From: an uncultured Candidatus Peregrinibacteria bacterium
GTDB lineage: Bacteria; Patescibacteriota; Gracilibacteria; Peribacterales; Peribacteraceae
Assembly: GCA_903854335.1 (NCBI GenBank)
Contig: CAINVY010000002.1
Coordinates: forward strand, 1 to 64,000
Direction of reading: 5' to 3'
DNA: 64,000 nucleotides
Positions within the stretch are counted from its first letter, which is position 1; each line of letters starts with the position of its first letter. Below are positions 10,053 through 20,400 of the stretch, piece by piece. A model generated the notes under the pieces. The model saw only the letters and a program-made list of their open reading frames with translations. It did no database searches and was not told where the DNA came from. The position numbers were made by a program, and so were the translations under genes.

Positions 10053-11153
10053 TCACATGCAGACTCTCTCAATCTCTTCCCGGGTGGTGACTCTCTGCCT
10101 GATCATGTCTTCGCCCCACTCGCGCATGGTGCGAAATCCTTCCTTCTTCGCGATTTCCAGAATTGCTTGGTTACTCTCAAAGGAGAGGATGGATTGCTGG
10201 ATCGCCGGGGTGACCATGAGGAGCTCGGAAACACACACTTGTCCTCCGTAGCTCGCGTTCGCCGACGCATCGCATGCGGCTCCCTCTTTGCTGCATTCCG
10301 GCGTGAGCGTGCGCACGAGACGCTGTGCCAGGATGGCGCGCAGGGCGGGGGCGAGCGTGTAAGGACTGACCCCCATTGAGAGGAGTCGGTGCACCGCTTC
10401 CGTCGCGGAGTTGGTGTGGAGCGTCGAGAGGACGATGTGCCCCGTGAGTGACGCATTAACCGCGGTTTGCGCCGTCTCCAGATCGCGGATTTCTCCGACG
10501 AGGATGACGTCCGGATCGTGGCGGAGGATCGAGCGCAACCCGTTCGAGAAGTTGTAATCGTGGTCGGGGTCGATCTCGCTCTGGATGATGCCGGGCAATT
10601 CGTACTCGACGGGATCTTCGAGCGTGATGATATTGCGCTCCTTGCCGATGATTGTGGAGAGGAGCGCGTAGAGCGTGGTGGTCTTTCCCGATCCCGTGGG
10701 GCCCGTCACGAGGATCAAGCCGTTGGGGAGTTCGACGAGCTGTTGCAGTTGTTCGTTGATCGTGGTCGGGAATCCGAGCTTTGCGAGGGGGATGATGCCG
10801 TGAGCGGGGTCGAGAAAGCGCAGGGTCAGTGCTTCACCGAAGCGTGACGGGATGCTGGCGACGCGCACGTTGACGACGCGGTTCTCCGCCTTGAATGTGT
10901 ACTGACCGTCCTGGGGAATATTGGTGATGTTCATCTTCAATTTGGATTCGAACTTCACGCGGCGGATGAATTCGTCGAAGTGCGCTCGTGTGATGTGTGC
11001 CAGTGGGAGAAGGACGCCGTGAAGACGCCACTCCAGTCGCACATCATTCTTCTCGGGAGAAATATGGATATCCGAGACGCCGGCCTTCACGCACTCCTCC
11101 TGGAGCACGCGAAGGAGCGTTTCCCCGTCTAATGTTGCGTAATCGATGTTCAT
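10053..11153 (-). CDS. Short GspE/PilB-type secretion or pilus ATPase
   Basis: A 366-residue type II secretion/type IV pilus ATPase. The N2 domain (SDIHISPEKNDVRLEWRLHG) is followed by the RecA-like core with Walker A GPTGSGKTTT near residue 150, an Asp box (ITLEDPVEY), Walker B (DPDVILVGEIRD) and a His box (TGHIVLSTLHTN). It is shorter than typical PilB/GspE (about 550 residues): the N-terminal GspE_N/MshEN domain is absent and the usual four-Cys zinc motif is reduced to isolated cysteines. No pilin, platform protein or PilT gene is adjacent. It may power a pilus whose other parts lie elsewhere. Confidence 0.9.
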   Translation of the reverse strand: MNIDYATLDGETLLRVLQEECVKAGVSDIHISPEKNDVRLEWRLHGVLLPLAHITRAHFDEFIRRVKFESKLKMNITNIPQDGQYTFKAENRVVNVRVASIPSRFGEALTLRFLDPAHGIIPLAKLGFPTTINEQLQQLVELPNGLILVTGPTGSGKTTTLYALLSTIIGKERNIITLEDPVEYELPGIIQSEIDPDHDYNFSNGLRSILRHDPDVILVGEIRDLETAQTAVNASLTGHIVLSTLHTNSATEAVHRLLSMGVSPYTLAPALRAILAQRLVRTLTPECSKEGAACDASANASYGGQVCVSELLMVTPAIQQSILSFESNQAILEIAKKEGFRTMREWGEDMIRQRVTTREEIERVCM

Positions 11154-11162
11154 TTCTCCTCC

Positions 11163-11168
11163 ATTATA
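11163..11168 (-). promoter_or_regulatory. -10 box of the GspE/PilB-like gene
   Basis: Extended TGA-TATAAT on the minus strand, ending 9 nt before ATG 11153. The gap holds GGAGGAG, but the predicted transcript would begin inside it, so this is unlikely to act as a full Shine-Dalgarno site. Confidence 0.6.
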
Positions 11169-11254
11169 TCACGAAATGCGTCGTTGTGGTATGCTCCGAT
11201 CCACCGAAAGAAAGGCCTGCTGACGCTGTTTTGGCACTCCCGGCCCGGTCTCCT

Positions 11255-13792
11255 ATGGCCCTGCGCATTTCCTCTCATTCCTCGGAAACCCATAAAAAGC
11301 GGTCGCTCCTCCGGCGAATGTCGATCGTGCACGGGGTGTTCGTACTCGTGCTTTTGGTTCTCATTGCGCGTCTCATCGATTTGCAGGTCATTCACGGCAG
11401 CGAGTACCGATCGCTGGCGCAGGCGCAGCACTACGGAGGCGTCGTGCTCCCCGCGAAACGCGGAGAAGTTCTCGCGCTCGACAGTCGTACGGGCGAGACG
11501 AACATTCTCGCGACGAACACCACACTCGATCAGGTCTACGTCGATCCTCTCATCACCGGGAATCCTACCGTGGTTGCGGAGATGTTGTCCGATATTCTTC
11601 TCACGGATGCCTTTCACAAAGCATGCACCGCCGGAGATCAGATGCAGTGTCCGCGCGAGCTCCAGCCGTTCTACTCCACGGCGTTCGACCCCCTGGCGCA
11701 GTACAAGCTCATCCACACCGGTTCGCTCCTAGAGCCGCTTCCCTCGTCCGGCGTTCTCCCGGTGCAGCTCTTGCATCTTCCGGACATTGTCGAGGCGCGT
11801 CGTCTCTTCGCGCGCGATATCGAACAGAGGATTTCTGAGAAGCAAGTCACGTTCGCGCCGATCAAGTACGGTGCGACGAAGGTGGAGATGGCGACGGTGA
11901 TGCAGATGGAGATTCCCGGCATTACGGTTTCGATTGATCAGAAGCTCATCTCCGCGAATCCGGAACTCGTGCCGCAGTCTTCCGTTTCCGGAGTGGCGCG
12001 CGGACTCGCGATGGCTCTCGACATGGATGCGAGCAAAATCGAGGATCTCTTGCGGTCGCGTCCGCTGCGGTACGTGTCCATCATGCGTCACCTCCCACCT
12101 GAACTTTCCCTCAAAATTAAAGAGGTGCAGTTGCAATCGTACAAACTTGCCGAGGCCAAATATCAGCAGGAGTTTTCGAAGAGCGGAGGAGCGCAGCAAC
12201 TCGATTATCCCATGCGCTCTGTCGCGCTTCTCCCCGAGCATTGGCGCTACTACCCCGACGGAACGCTTGGAGCTCAGGTGGTGGGATTCCTCAATACCAA
12301 TGCGGAACCGCAGTATGGCATCGAGCGAACGTACGATGTGCAATTGCGTGGTCAGCAGGGACTCATCAATACGGTGAGCGATCCCCACGGAGGGCAGATC
12401 CTCACGGGCGAGCAGACCGTCATTCAACCGAAGGACGGCGACACGGTCGTCCTCACGATCGATCGGAACATTCAGAAGCAGCTGGAGACGATTCTCGCGA
12501 ACTACGTAGGACACTATCGGGCCGACAGCGGCCAGGCGATCGTCATGGATCCCTTTACCGGTCGCATCCTCGCTATGGCGAACGTGCCGCTCTTCGATAG
12601 CAATAACTACGCGACCGTCTTCGAGAAGGTACCGATCTCGGTCGATCCGCCGGTACGAAAAAAGATCGTCGTGGAAGTCTACGATCCCGTGACGAATGTT
12701 CGTGTCGTAAAGGCGTACGTGGATCAGGTGTTCACGGCATCCGGTCGCACGGTGCTGAGCGACAAGATTCAAACCGATCTTGCAGGTTTGGAGAAGCTCT
12801 ACGATCTCAAAGACCTCACGCATTACTATCTCTTTGTTGGGCCGAATCTCTCCGAAGAAGTGTTCCCGACGGATGATCCCGGCATCTGGCTCAAGTATAA
12901 GAATACGGTGGGCGTGGGTTCGTACTTGAATCGCGCCGTGCAGGAGATTTACGAGCCGGGGAGCGTTATGAAACCGATCATCATGGCCACCGCGATCGAT
13001 CAGGGAGAGGTGGTGCCCACAGATACCTACGACGACAACGGACCGGTGACGGTCGATCAGTACAAGATCGACAACAACGATTTCAAACACTACGGACACG
13101 TGACGATGACGAATTGTCTCGAATTCTCTATCAACACGTGCATGACGAGCGTCGGTTTCAAACTCGGGGCAAAGTTGCTGTATCGCATGATCGAGAAGTT
13201 CGGATTTGGCAGCATCACGGGAATCGAAATCGAAGATGAATTGCCCGGCGAGGTGCGTCCGTGGCGTGAGTGGAGCCGCACGCTTCTCGCGACGACGGCG
13301 TTCGGCCAGGGGCTCTCTGCGACGCCGCTCCAAGTCATCACGGCGTGGTGTGCGCTCGCGAATGGCGGGCAGCTCATGAAGCCGACCATCATCGACAGCA
13401 TCATTCATGAGGACGGGAGCACCGAGAAGACGCAGCCGCAGATCGTTAGTCAGGTGATCACCAAGCAGACGTCGGATATGATTACATCGATGCTTGTTTC
13501 CTCCGCAACGTACGGATTTGCGAAGGGAGGGAAGGTTGTCGGCTACCGAAGCGCGGGAAAAACGGGAACGAGTCAGATCGCCGGTCCCGGCGGACGGTAC
13601 GTGACCGGCACCGGATCCACCTTCGCGACGTACGCTGGATTCGCGCCCATCGGTCACCCGCGGTTCGTGGTGCTCGTGAAACTCGATCATCCGCAGAGCA
13701 CCATTCACGGTGCCATCGCCGCCGCTCCGGTTTTCCATGATATCGCGCAGTACCTTTTCAAATACTACGACATCCCCCCAGATCAGAAGTGA
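11255..13792 (+). CDS. mrdA: Class B penicillin-binding protein (PBP2-like transpeptidase)
   Basis: An 845-residue peptidoglycan transpeptidase. After a basic start, one membrane anchor (VHGVFVLVLLVLIARLIDLQ) leads to a dimerisation domain (VLPAKRGEVLALD and onward) and the transpeptidase domain. The active-site triads are visible: SVMK (Ser near residue 570), SIN, and KTGT (near 769). It is longer than E. coli PBP2 (about 630), with extra sequence between the anchor region and the transpeptidase domain and a further insert before the SVMK motif. No rodA partner is adjacent. ATG 11255 gives a sensible signal-anchor. A possible TGG-TATGCT box at 11190-11195 would imply a leader of about 50 nt; a TTG start slightly upstream cannot be excluded. 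Confidence 0.9.
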   Translation: MALRISSHSSETHKKRSLLRRMSIVHGVFVLVLLVLIARLIDLQVIHGSEYRSLAQAQHYGGVVLPAKRGEVLALDSRTGETNILATNTTLDQVYVDPLITGNPTVVAEMLSDILLTDAFHKACTAGDQMQCPRELQPFYSTAFDPLAQYKLIHTGSLLEPLPSSGVLPVQLLHLPDIVEARRLFARDIEQRISEKQVTFAPIKYGATKVEMATVMQMEIPGITVSIDQKLISANPELVPQSSVSGVARGLAMALDMDASKIEDLLRSRPLRYVSIMRHLPPELSLKIKEVQLQSYKLAEAKYQQEFSKSGGAQQLDYPMRSVALLPEHWRYYPDGTLGAQVVGFLNTNAEPQYGIERTYDVQLRGQQGLINTVSDPHGGQILTGEQTVIQPKDGDTVVLTIDRNIQKQLETILANYVGHYRADSGQAIVMDPFTGRILAMANVPLFDSNNYATVFEKVPISVDPPVRKKIVVEVYDPVTNVRVVKAYVDQVFTASGRTVLSDKIQTDLAGLEKLYDLKDLTHYYLFVGPNLSEEVFPTDDPGIWLKYKNTVGVGSYLNRAVQEIYEPGSVMKPIIMATAIDQGEVVPTDTYDDNGPVTVDQYKIDNNDFKHYGHVTMTNCLEFSINTCMTSVGFKLGAKLLYRMIEKFGFGSITGIEIEDELPGEVRPWREWSRTLLATTAFGQGLSATPLQVITAWCALANGGQLMKPTIIDSIIHEDGSTEKTQPQIVSQVITKQTSDMITSMLVSSATYGFAKGGKVVGYRSAGKTGTSQIAGPGGRYVTGTGSTFATYAGFAPIGHPRFVVLVKLDHPQSTIHGAIAAAPVFHDIAQYLFKYYDIPPDQK

Positions 13793-13864
13793 GGTGACAA
13801 ACGGGGAATTGACGACGCTGGGAATTAGGGAAAGAATGATCCCCAATTCTCTCCCCTCTTACCC

Positions 13865-14458
13865 ATGTCACATGTGACACTCGATAATCCTGAAAGCCGT
13901 GCTCGTAAAAATTTAGCGAAGATGTTTGAAGGGTATAGCCCGCCAAGGCAAAGTCTTGAGGACGCCGTACGTTTTGAAATTGGGTTGCTGTCTCAGGATA
14001 CTCGTGCGAAGGGAGCGCAAACTGTCTTCGAGGCTGTGTTGCCGCCTTTACGTGAAATCGAGCAAGGTTCCCATTTTGTTGAGTCTCCTCTCAATGGGAA
14101 TTTGGTAAAGTATGTGAGGCCACTCGTTGATCAATGCTTGCAGGAGTTCGCGCAGCGGAGAAAGGACTTGGGATTGGACGGCGCGGATGAACCGACGAAT
14201 GTTTCAGAAGGAGATGGAAAGAAGGAGGCTCCTACCCATATAGGTATTGGTCATGTCATGAGGATCGTTGCCCCCTACAGTTGCGTCGTGAATGCGCACG
14301 TTGATGGGCATGATGTCCATTGTCGTGTCCCAAAAGAGCTAACGCCTGGGAGTTTCCCTGCGAAAGGTGCACAAGTGAAAGTGAAGCTGCGTCCCGATGC
14401 GAAAAAGGGATGGGATGGACCAGATCCGGCTGCGGAAATCCTGGAGGTTTTAAACTGA
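13865..14458 (+). CDS. Hypothetical protein with a C-terminal OB-like segment
   Basis: A 197-residue protein I cannot name. The N-terminal half is helical and charged. After a Glu/Lys-rich linker (about residues 105-125), the last 70 residues (GIGHVMRIVAPYSCVV, DGHDVHCRVPKEL, KGAQVKVKLRP) look like a small beta-barrel, perhaps an S1/OB-type nucleic-acid-binding fold (inference). Codon use is more A/T-rich than in the neighbouring mrdA and glmS genes. A CT-rich stretch rather than a purine-rich site precedes the ATG. It ends 9 nt before the convergent glmS stop. Confidence 0.7.
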   Translation: MSHVTLDNPESRARKNLAKMFEGYSPPRQSLEDAVRFEIGLLSQDTRAKGAQTVFEAVLPPLREIEQGSHFVESPLNGNLVKYVRPLVDQCLQEFAQRRKDLGLDGADEPTNVSEGDGKKEAPTHIGIGHVMRIVAPYSCVVNAHVDGHDVHCRVPKELTPGSFPAKGAQVKVKLRPDAKKGWDGPDPAAEILEVLN

Positions 14459-14467
14459 GTGATACCT

Positions 14468-16273
14468 CTACTTCACCGTTACGCTCTTCGCCAGGTTGCG
14501 AGGCATGTCGGGATTCTTCCCGCGGGCGACGGCGAGGAAGTACGCGAGCACCTGGATCGGAATGATGTTGACGATGGCTTGCGCGGCCGTGGCATCGGGA
14601 ACGCGAATCCATTCGTCGAACGCGTCGTAGCGATCCGGCGAAATGCCGATGATGAATCCGCCGCGCGCTTTGAGCTCGATAGCGTTGGAAAGGCTGTCCT
14701 GCTCCACCTCGTCCTTTCCGATCAACGCGATGCAGGGCGTTCCCTCTTCGATCAACGCGATCGGTCCGTGCTTCAGTTCCCCTCCCGCGAATCCTTCGGC
14801 GTGGATGTAGCTCACTTCCTGGATCTTGATCGCGCTTTCGAGCGCCATCGGATAATTCCAACTCTTCCCGATGATGAAGATGTCTCGCTTCGTTTGGATC
14901 TTGTCCGCGAGCGCTTTGAGACGCTCGATGTAGCGCGGATTGAGCATGTCGTTGATCGCCGAGGATGTCTCGAGGAGCAGTGTCTTTCCTTCCCGCAGTT
15001 TCCCCGCGAGCGCGTAGGCGATGAGGAGCAACACCGCGAGCTGTCCGGTGAGGGCTTTGGTGGAGGCCACGGCGCGTTCGGGACCGGCGTTGATGCGCAG
15101 CGCGTAGTCGGCCTCGCGCGCGATCGTCGAGCCTTCGTTATTCACGATGGCGATCACTTTTGATCCTGCGGATTTTGCCACGCGCATCGCTTCGAGTACG
15201 TCGGCGGTCTCGCCGCTCTGGCTCACGACGACGATGAGGCTCTCGGGCTTGAGGAAGTGATGATAGAGCTTGAACTCGCTCGCGGGAGCGACGTTCACAT
15301 GCTTATCGGCGATGACGGAGAAGAAGTACTCTGCGGCGAGGCACGCCTTGCTCGCCGTTCCGCACCCCACGAGGAATGTGCCTTGCGCCTCGCGAATGGC
15401 TTTGGCCAGCGTCATGATCTGCGCGTCGTCCTGGTTCACGGCCCTGGCCACGCTCTCCTTCTGCTCCATGATCTCTTTCATCATGTAATGCTCGAAGTCG
15501 CCTTTCTCGGCCTGCTGCTGCGTCCATTGAATTTCGATCTCGCGCTTCGGTCGCTCCTCGCCCGTTTGAATGTCCGAGAAAAGGATGCTCTTCCCGTCAC
15601 TCACGAGCATTTCGCCGTCATCGAGGTACTGCACGATGCGCGTCTGGTCGAGGAAGGCGGGAATATCGGATGCGATGAAGTATCCCTCGATCCTGCCCGG
15701 TGCGGACACCTCTCCTCCTCCGCGCTTGACGCCGACGATCAGCGGCGAGCCGTTGCGTGCGGCGACGAGCATCGCAGAGTGCGTGTGAATAGCGACGATG
15801 GCGAAGCGGCCGCGGATGCGCAGGCACGTGGCGCGCACGGCGGCGGCGAAATCCTTCGTCGTCTTCAATTCCTCTTCGATCAAATGCGGAATGATCTCCG
15901 TGTCGGTTTGGGAGACGAAGCGATGTCCTTTCGCGGTGAGTTCGCGTCGGAGTTCTTCGTAGTTTTCCACGATGCCGTTGTGAATGACAGCGACGGTTTG
16001 ATCGCAGCTGGTATGCGGGTGCGCGTTGATCTTGGTGACACCCCCGTGCGTTGCCCAGCGCGTGTGTGCGATGGCCAGCGAGCAGATATCGGAGAAATCC
16101 TCACTCCTCACATCACTGATCTTCCCGACATCTTTGCGTACGGAAACGATGCCGTTGCTCTTCCATGCCACACCCCAGGAATCGTAGCCGCGGTATTCCA
16201 AATTCTTGAGTCCTTCGACAACCACTTTCCCCGCATCATTTCGCTCCCCGATGTACCCGAAGATTCCGCACAT
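14468..16273 (-). CDS. glmS: Glutamine-fructose-6-phosphate aminotransferase
   Basis: A 601-residue cytoplasmic enzyme making glucosamine-6-phosphate from fructose-6-phosphate and glutamine, the first step toward UDP-GlcNAc for the wall. The protein starts MCGIFGYIGE, where Cys2 (Cys1 after Met removal) is the glutaminase nucleophile. Two SIS domains follow (GCGTASKACLAAEYFFSV and GKSWNYPMALESAIKIQEV), and it ends with the conserved AKSVTVK. Length is normal. No glmS ribozyme-like leader fits, because the predicted transcript start is 1-2 nt before the ATG. Confidence 0.97.
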   Translation of the reverse strand: MCGIFGYIGERNDAGKVVVEGLKNLEYRGYDSWGVAWKSNGIVSVRKDVGKISDVRSEDFSDICSLAIAHTRWATHGGVTKINAHPHTSCDQTVAVIHNGIVENYEELRRELTAKGHRFVSQTDTEIIPHLIEEELKTTKDFAAAVRATCLRIRGRFAIVAIHTHSAMLVAARNGSPLIVGVKRGGGEVSAPGRIEGYFIASDIPAFLDQTRIVQYLDDGEMLVSDGKSILFSDIQTGEERPKREIEIQWTQQQAEKGDFEHYMMKEIMEQKESVARAVNQDDAQIMTLAKAIREAQGTFLVGCGTASKACLAAEYFFSVIADKHVNVAPASEFKLYHHFLKPESLIVVVSQSGETADVLEAMRVAKSAGSKVIAIVNNEGSTIAREADYALRINAGPERAVASTKALTGQLAVLLLIAYALAGKLREGKTLLLETSSAINDMLNPRYIERLKALADKIQTKRDIFIIGKSWNYPMALESAIKIQEVSYIHAEGFAGGELKHGPIALIEEGTPCIALIGKDEVEQDSLSNAIELKARGGFIIGISPDRYDAFDEWIRVPDATAAQAIVNIIPIQVLAYFLAVARGKNPDMPRNLAKSVTVK

Positions 16274-16281
16274 AGGCCGCT

Positions 16282-16309
16282 ATTCTAAGCGAAATATCGC
16301 AAGGGTCAA
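16282..16309 (-). promoter_or_regulatory. Promoter of glmS
   Basis: On the minus strand TTGACC (16304-16309), a 16-bp spacer and TAGAAT (16282-16287), which ends 8 nt before ATG 16273. The leader is therefore almost absent. Confidence 0.75.
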
Positions 16310-16358
16310 TGCGGCTTCTCGGGATTCGTAGCGATTTCCAAAAGGAGGGAAAATCTGG

Positions 16359-16364
16359 TATACT
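16359..16364 (+). promoter_or_regulatory. -10 box of the 16372 gene
   Basis: Extended TGG-TATACT ending 7 nt before ATG 16372. A purine-rich AAAGGAGGG at 16341-16349 lies upstream of the box and so outside the predicted transcript. Confidence 0.6.
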
Positions 16365-16371
16365 TTACCTC

Positions 16372-16785
16372 ATGAATACACTCCTCTTAACGTCGGACGA
16401 GAAGAAGGTTTTTGACGCGTTGCCAGCTTCCTTGAAGGAGGGATGGCAGGTTGAAGAAGAGAAGATTTTCTTTGAAGATTCTCTGGAGAGTCGCAATGCG
16501 CGTTTTTCTCTCATGCGCTTGCACGATCCGATGCTCCTGAAATTTCGCGAGAACGCCGAACGTGCAACGTCGGAGGAGGAGGTGGTGAAGATGATGCAAG
16601 AAATGGACCTGCGTTCCGTTGCGGATGATGATCTATCCGAGCTTTTCTTCGCGCTTGGCCCGACCATTCTCACAGGTCTCGTCGATGCCATGCTTGGCGC
16701 AGTCAAGACTGATAAAGATCTCGCGGATATCGACGCACTGCTCGTGATCCGACATTCCTTGCTCGAAGCGTCGCAGAACATCTGA
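16372..16785 (+). CDS. Hypothetical protein, first gene of a three-gene cluster
   Basis: A 137-residue, acidic, mostly helical soluble protein with no recognised domain. It has no signal peptide or membrane segment. It is followed after 41 nt by a small membrane protein gene (16827) and then the 1544-residue protein (17411), so the three are probably transcribed together. The frame is open back to 16309, but the TATACT box at 16359 supports ATG 16372. Confidence 0.7.
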   Translation: MNTLLLTSDEKKVFDALPASLKEGWQVEEEKIFFEDSLESRNARFSLMRLHDPMLLKFRENAERATSEEEVVKMMQEMDLRSVADDDLSELFFALGPTILTGLVDAMLGAVKTDKDLADIDALLVIRHSLLEASQNI

Positions 16786-16826
16786 TTCTCAACCGATCGT
16801 TTCCTCTTACTTTCCGCAATCGCACC

Positions 16827-17384
16827 ATGACACTCCTCAATGCAGCCGACGCCAAGAAGAGCCAGAGCCCCGAATTGGTGAAGCCATTTGTCGCCACACC
16901 CGAACATATATCACAGTTTCTTGAGATAAAAACCGATGAAGTGAGAACCAAGATGGAGAGCGTGGAGGGGCGCAAGGAGCTCTTTGGACAGCTCATGGAA
17001 CATAAGGAAGCGTTGGCCAAGATGCACCCAACATTCAATCCCGACGATCTCAAGCGTCAGCTCGAAGTCGCCGGTGCGACGCTTTCGGCCAAGGATCGTT
17101 TCGTGAAGAGCCAGCAGTCACCGGAGAAGAAAGGAATGTTCCGCAGGGCGTGGGATGCGATCAAGAGTTTTCCGAAAAAGCATCCGGTGGTGACTGCGGT
17201 GCTTGCGCTGGCAGCTGTTGCGGGTATCGGAGCCGCCATTGCGTACTATTCGGGTCTCATCGAAATTGCGTTCCAGAAGGTCGGAGAAGGAGCGGCAGTC
17301 GGGATAGGACGAGCGATTTCTCATTTACCCGTTGATCCGGGCGGAGCCGATGCGGGATCAGCCCTCACCTTTGGGATCCAGTAG
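16827..17384 (+). CDS. Hypothetical single-pass membrane protein
   Basis: A 185-residue protein with a charged helical N-terminal part (residues 1-110), a basic stretch (SFPKKHP) and one transmembrane segment (VVTAVLALAAVAGIGAAIAYY, about 118-138). A short Gly-rich tail follows. No family is recognised. It sits 26 nt before the 1544-residue gene, so a shared membrane-associated function is plausible but unproven. Confidence 0.7.
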   Translation: MTLLNAADAKKSQSPELVKPFVATPEHISQFLEIKTDEVRTKMESVEGRKELFGQLMEHKEALAKMHPTFNPDDLKRQLEVAGATLSAKDRFVKSQQSPEKKGMFRRAWDAIKSFPKKHPVVTAVLALAAVAGIGAAIAYYSGLIEIAFQKVGEGAAVGIGRAISHLPVDPGGADAGSALTFGIQ

Positions 17385-17410
17385 TCTTTCCATACATACC
17401 AATATCAACC

Positions 17411-20400
17411 ATGGCACAGCCAGAACACCTCACACAAATTCTTGCAGATACAAAAGTGCTTGTCGGTAAACCGCAAGCGACGCCGAAGGATTTCTTCGAG
17501 GTAAAACAGCAAATGTCTGAGCTCGAGAATGGCGATGAGACGAATGCCGAACAAACGAAGGAAGATCCGGAACGGGAATCGCGGGACACATTCGCCAGAG
17601 CCATGCAGTACGAGGCGCTGCGGTATCAACATCGTCTTTTTACACTGGAGTCAAAGCAGATGGATAAGGAAGGCGTGGATCCCGTCGATCTCCAGGCGAG
17701 TGCTCTGGCTCTCACGTATTACGAGTTCCTTCCCAGGGTAACCGCGCAGTATCTCAGTGTATGGTCCCGCTATCAGAGACTCTCTCGTGATCCTCTTCTC
17801 CCTCCGCTTCCTGCGGCTCTCGAAGAGCGAGAGGATGCGTTGCAAAAGCAATTGCTCGAAATGAATCGATTGATTCGTCAGCGTTGTGCCATTCAGGAAG
17901 CATACTTTATGCGCCGGAGAATGAAGAATTTTGAGGACTTCCCATCCGTCGAAAACAAAGCGAAGTCCGATCAATTGCGCGGTCTGTTGGATACATTCCT
18001 CAAACAGAATGACGTCTCTCCCGATGTGCAAAAGAAGTTGCTTGATCCTCAATACGCGACTGCCATTCAGTGTTTCGGAGATCAATTGTCGGTGTTACAG
18101 ACTCGGATTCTCGCTTTGCTCAGTGAGGGGTTCGATCCGAAAAAGGAACACGGCAAAACCATTCTCGATCTTTACGTTGATACGTTGGTGCATACCTACA
18201 GCGTCCTGGCGAAGCGCGAGAGGGATATCGCCGCGTCTTCGATGCCGTACGAAACGAAAAAAAAGGTTCTGGAAGAAGTGATTCGTCAGCGGGCCGGAGT
18301 GGCAAGCGAGATGGTGCATGCGACCGGAGAGATGGGAAGTTTTCAGGTCGACATGTCGGAACTGACGGCAACGCAAAACATGTTCAATCGTCCGCAGACG
18401 CCGATGCTCACGCAGTATGACGATATTCCCCAGACACCGTCAGATATTAAGAAGAGGAAAGCCATCCTTCAGGAGGTTGTCGATGATCGTACGAAAGGGA
18501 GGCTTGTCGAAATCAATGAACATCTCAATTCGATTGAACATGATGTTCTCACGATGACGCCGCAGAAAGAGCTGGAAGATATGTGGAACAAGCACGGGCG
18601 AAACGCGGTCACATGGACACTCGACAAGATTGTGAATGTCGTGACCTTTCCCGCGCTCTTGCCCGAATTCCGTGAGTCGGCAAAAACCAGAATTCTTGAG
18701 CCGCTTCAGACGGCGCTCGGTTTTCCTCCCGGGAAAAACGATTTCGATCAACTGACGGATGCCGAGAAGAAAGTCGTTCTCGACCGCACGAAGAGTATCA
18801 AAGATCTCATCGTAAAATTTGATCGACGTCCGATGAATTCCATACGTGAGACCTCGACACTGTTGCAGTCCATGCAGAAGAATTATCCGGCCTCGCGTTT
18901 CTTTGGACAAACAACAAAAAACGTAGCCGAGGTGAAGCAGCGCTATCCCGTTATCCGCACGCAGGATGATCTCTCGAACGTCATCAAGATGTCGAATGAG
19001 GCGACAGCCTACATTCTTCTTTATCATCAGCAGTCGGAGCAATTCGGGAAGGAGGATCCGCCGAGCGGGTACATGGGAGAACTCAAAACGCTCATGGACG
19101 GTATTCAGAAGAATATGAGCATGCACATCGATCTGGGTTCCGCCGTTCTTGAGGTCGCACACAGACTCAATCCCATTCCGGATCTCGATCACACTCTTCT
19201 CACGGCAAGTATTGTCGGTGGGGCGGCAGCGAGGCTCGTTCCTGGATATATCAGCAGTAAGATTAGCAAACTTGGTCGGCTTGTTGGGGTGGGGGGAGAT
19301 CAAGCGTTGATGAGTGTTGGCAATAAGCTTGGAGCTGCTGCAGGAACCGGATTCTATGCGTACGAAGTCTATCAGGATTGGCAGGAAGCGAATGCCACTC
19401 ATACGATGAAAGAGACGGCGCGGGAAGAAATCAAACTCAGCATTTCGGATATGCACAATGAACTTGAGGAATTGGTGAAGAGAAAAACATTTTCAAAAAT
19501 CGATGACCGCACATACGTACATACGGATTCGGGACTACAGGTGCATTTACCGGATGCCAATGAAATGATCCGTAGCCTTGAAAGTGAAATGGAGCGTTGT
19601 TATGTAAAAGCAGGAAAGGACGCGTTTCTTGCTGCCAGCTACTTCATGTTGTTCTTGAAGGCACAGGGCGTGACGACCCCCTGGGGACTTGCCATCTTGG
19701 CGATCGATATCACGGTCCGCGCCGGTTTGGACGCATGGAAGAAGGCAAACGTTCTCACATTCATGCGCGACGCACCTCCTTGGGTTCTCGCAAAATTCGG
19801 CACATCGAAACTCACGAATGTTTCAGAGTACGACATTCTTGAGCACGCCTCCGCGAGACGTCTCTCCGGATTCTTCCACTCGCTCGACGAGAAGCAGAAG
19901 GAGGAAGTACGCAAGAAAATCTTTTTTACGATTTTCTCTCAGGAGCTGGGCGATATGAAAGAGGATTTCATGGAGATGACGGGTGAACGGAAAACAATTG
20001 CGGACAGCGACGTGCTCTATCAAACGGATTTCCAGACGATCATTCTCCCCTACGCGCAATTTGCAATCCACCGCGACACGGGTGTCTCGATGGACATGAT
20101 TGCGCAGGGAAAGATTGATAGCGGATGGGTCGTCGTTCCTCCCGATGTCACGCTCGTGCAGATACGACAGGCCATGAGGGAGGCTGCGGCGGTGTATCTC
20201 CAACATGTCCGAGAGAAGCGATATATGAACGTGCAGCGAACGATTGAGAATCTGGAAAAAGAAGTCTCGGATCTCAAGGGGAAAGCTGCGAAACCAGATG
20301 ATCTACAGGCGAAACAGGAGGAACTTGCCAATCAACGATTCATTTTTTCGATTCTTGGTAAAGATCGCGTATTCAATCGAGCCATCGGAGAAGATGTCAC

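Noticed and set aside
11154..11162. GGAGGAG before the PilB-like ATG as a Shine-Dalgarno site
   Set aside because: A TATAAT box lies directly upstream, so the predicted transcript begins inside the motif and would not contain it fully.
11729..13846. A 705-codon open frame antisense to the PBP2 gene
   Set aside because: Arg/His/Asp-rich composition typical of an antisense shadow in this codon usage; no domain.
15257..16288. A 343-codon open frame antisense to glmS
   Set aside because: It is an antisense shadow of a fully conserved gene.
16274..16371. glmS ribozyme or riboswitch upstream of glmS
   Set aside because: The promoter ends 8 nt before the ATG, leaving no leader that could hold an RNA element.
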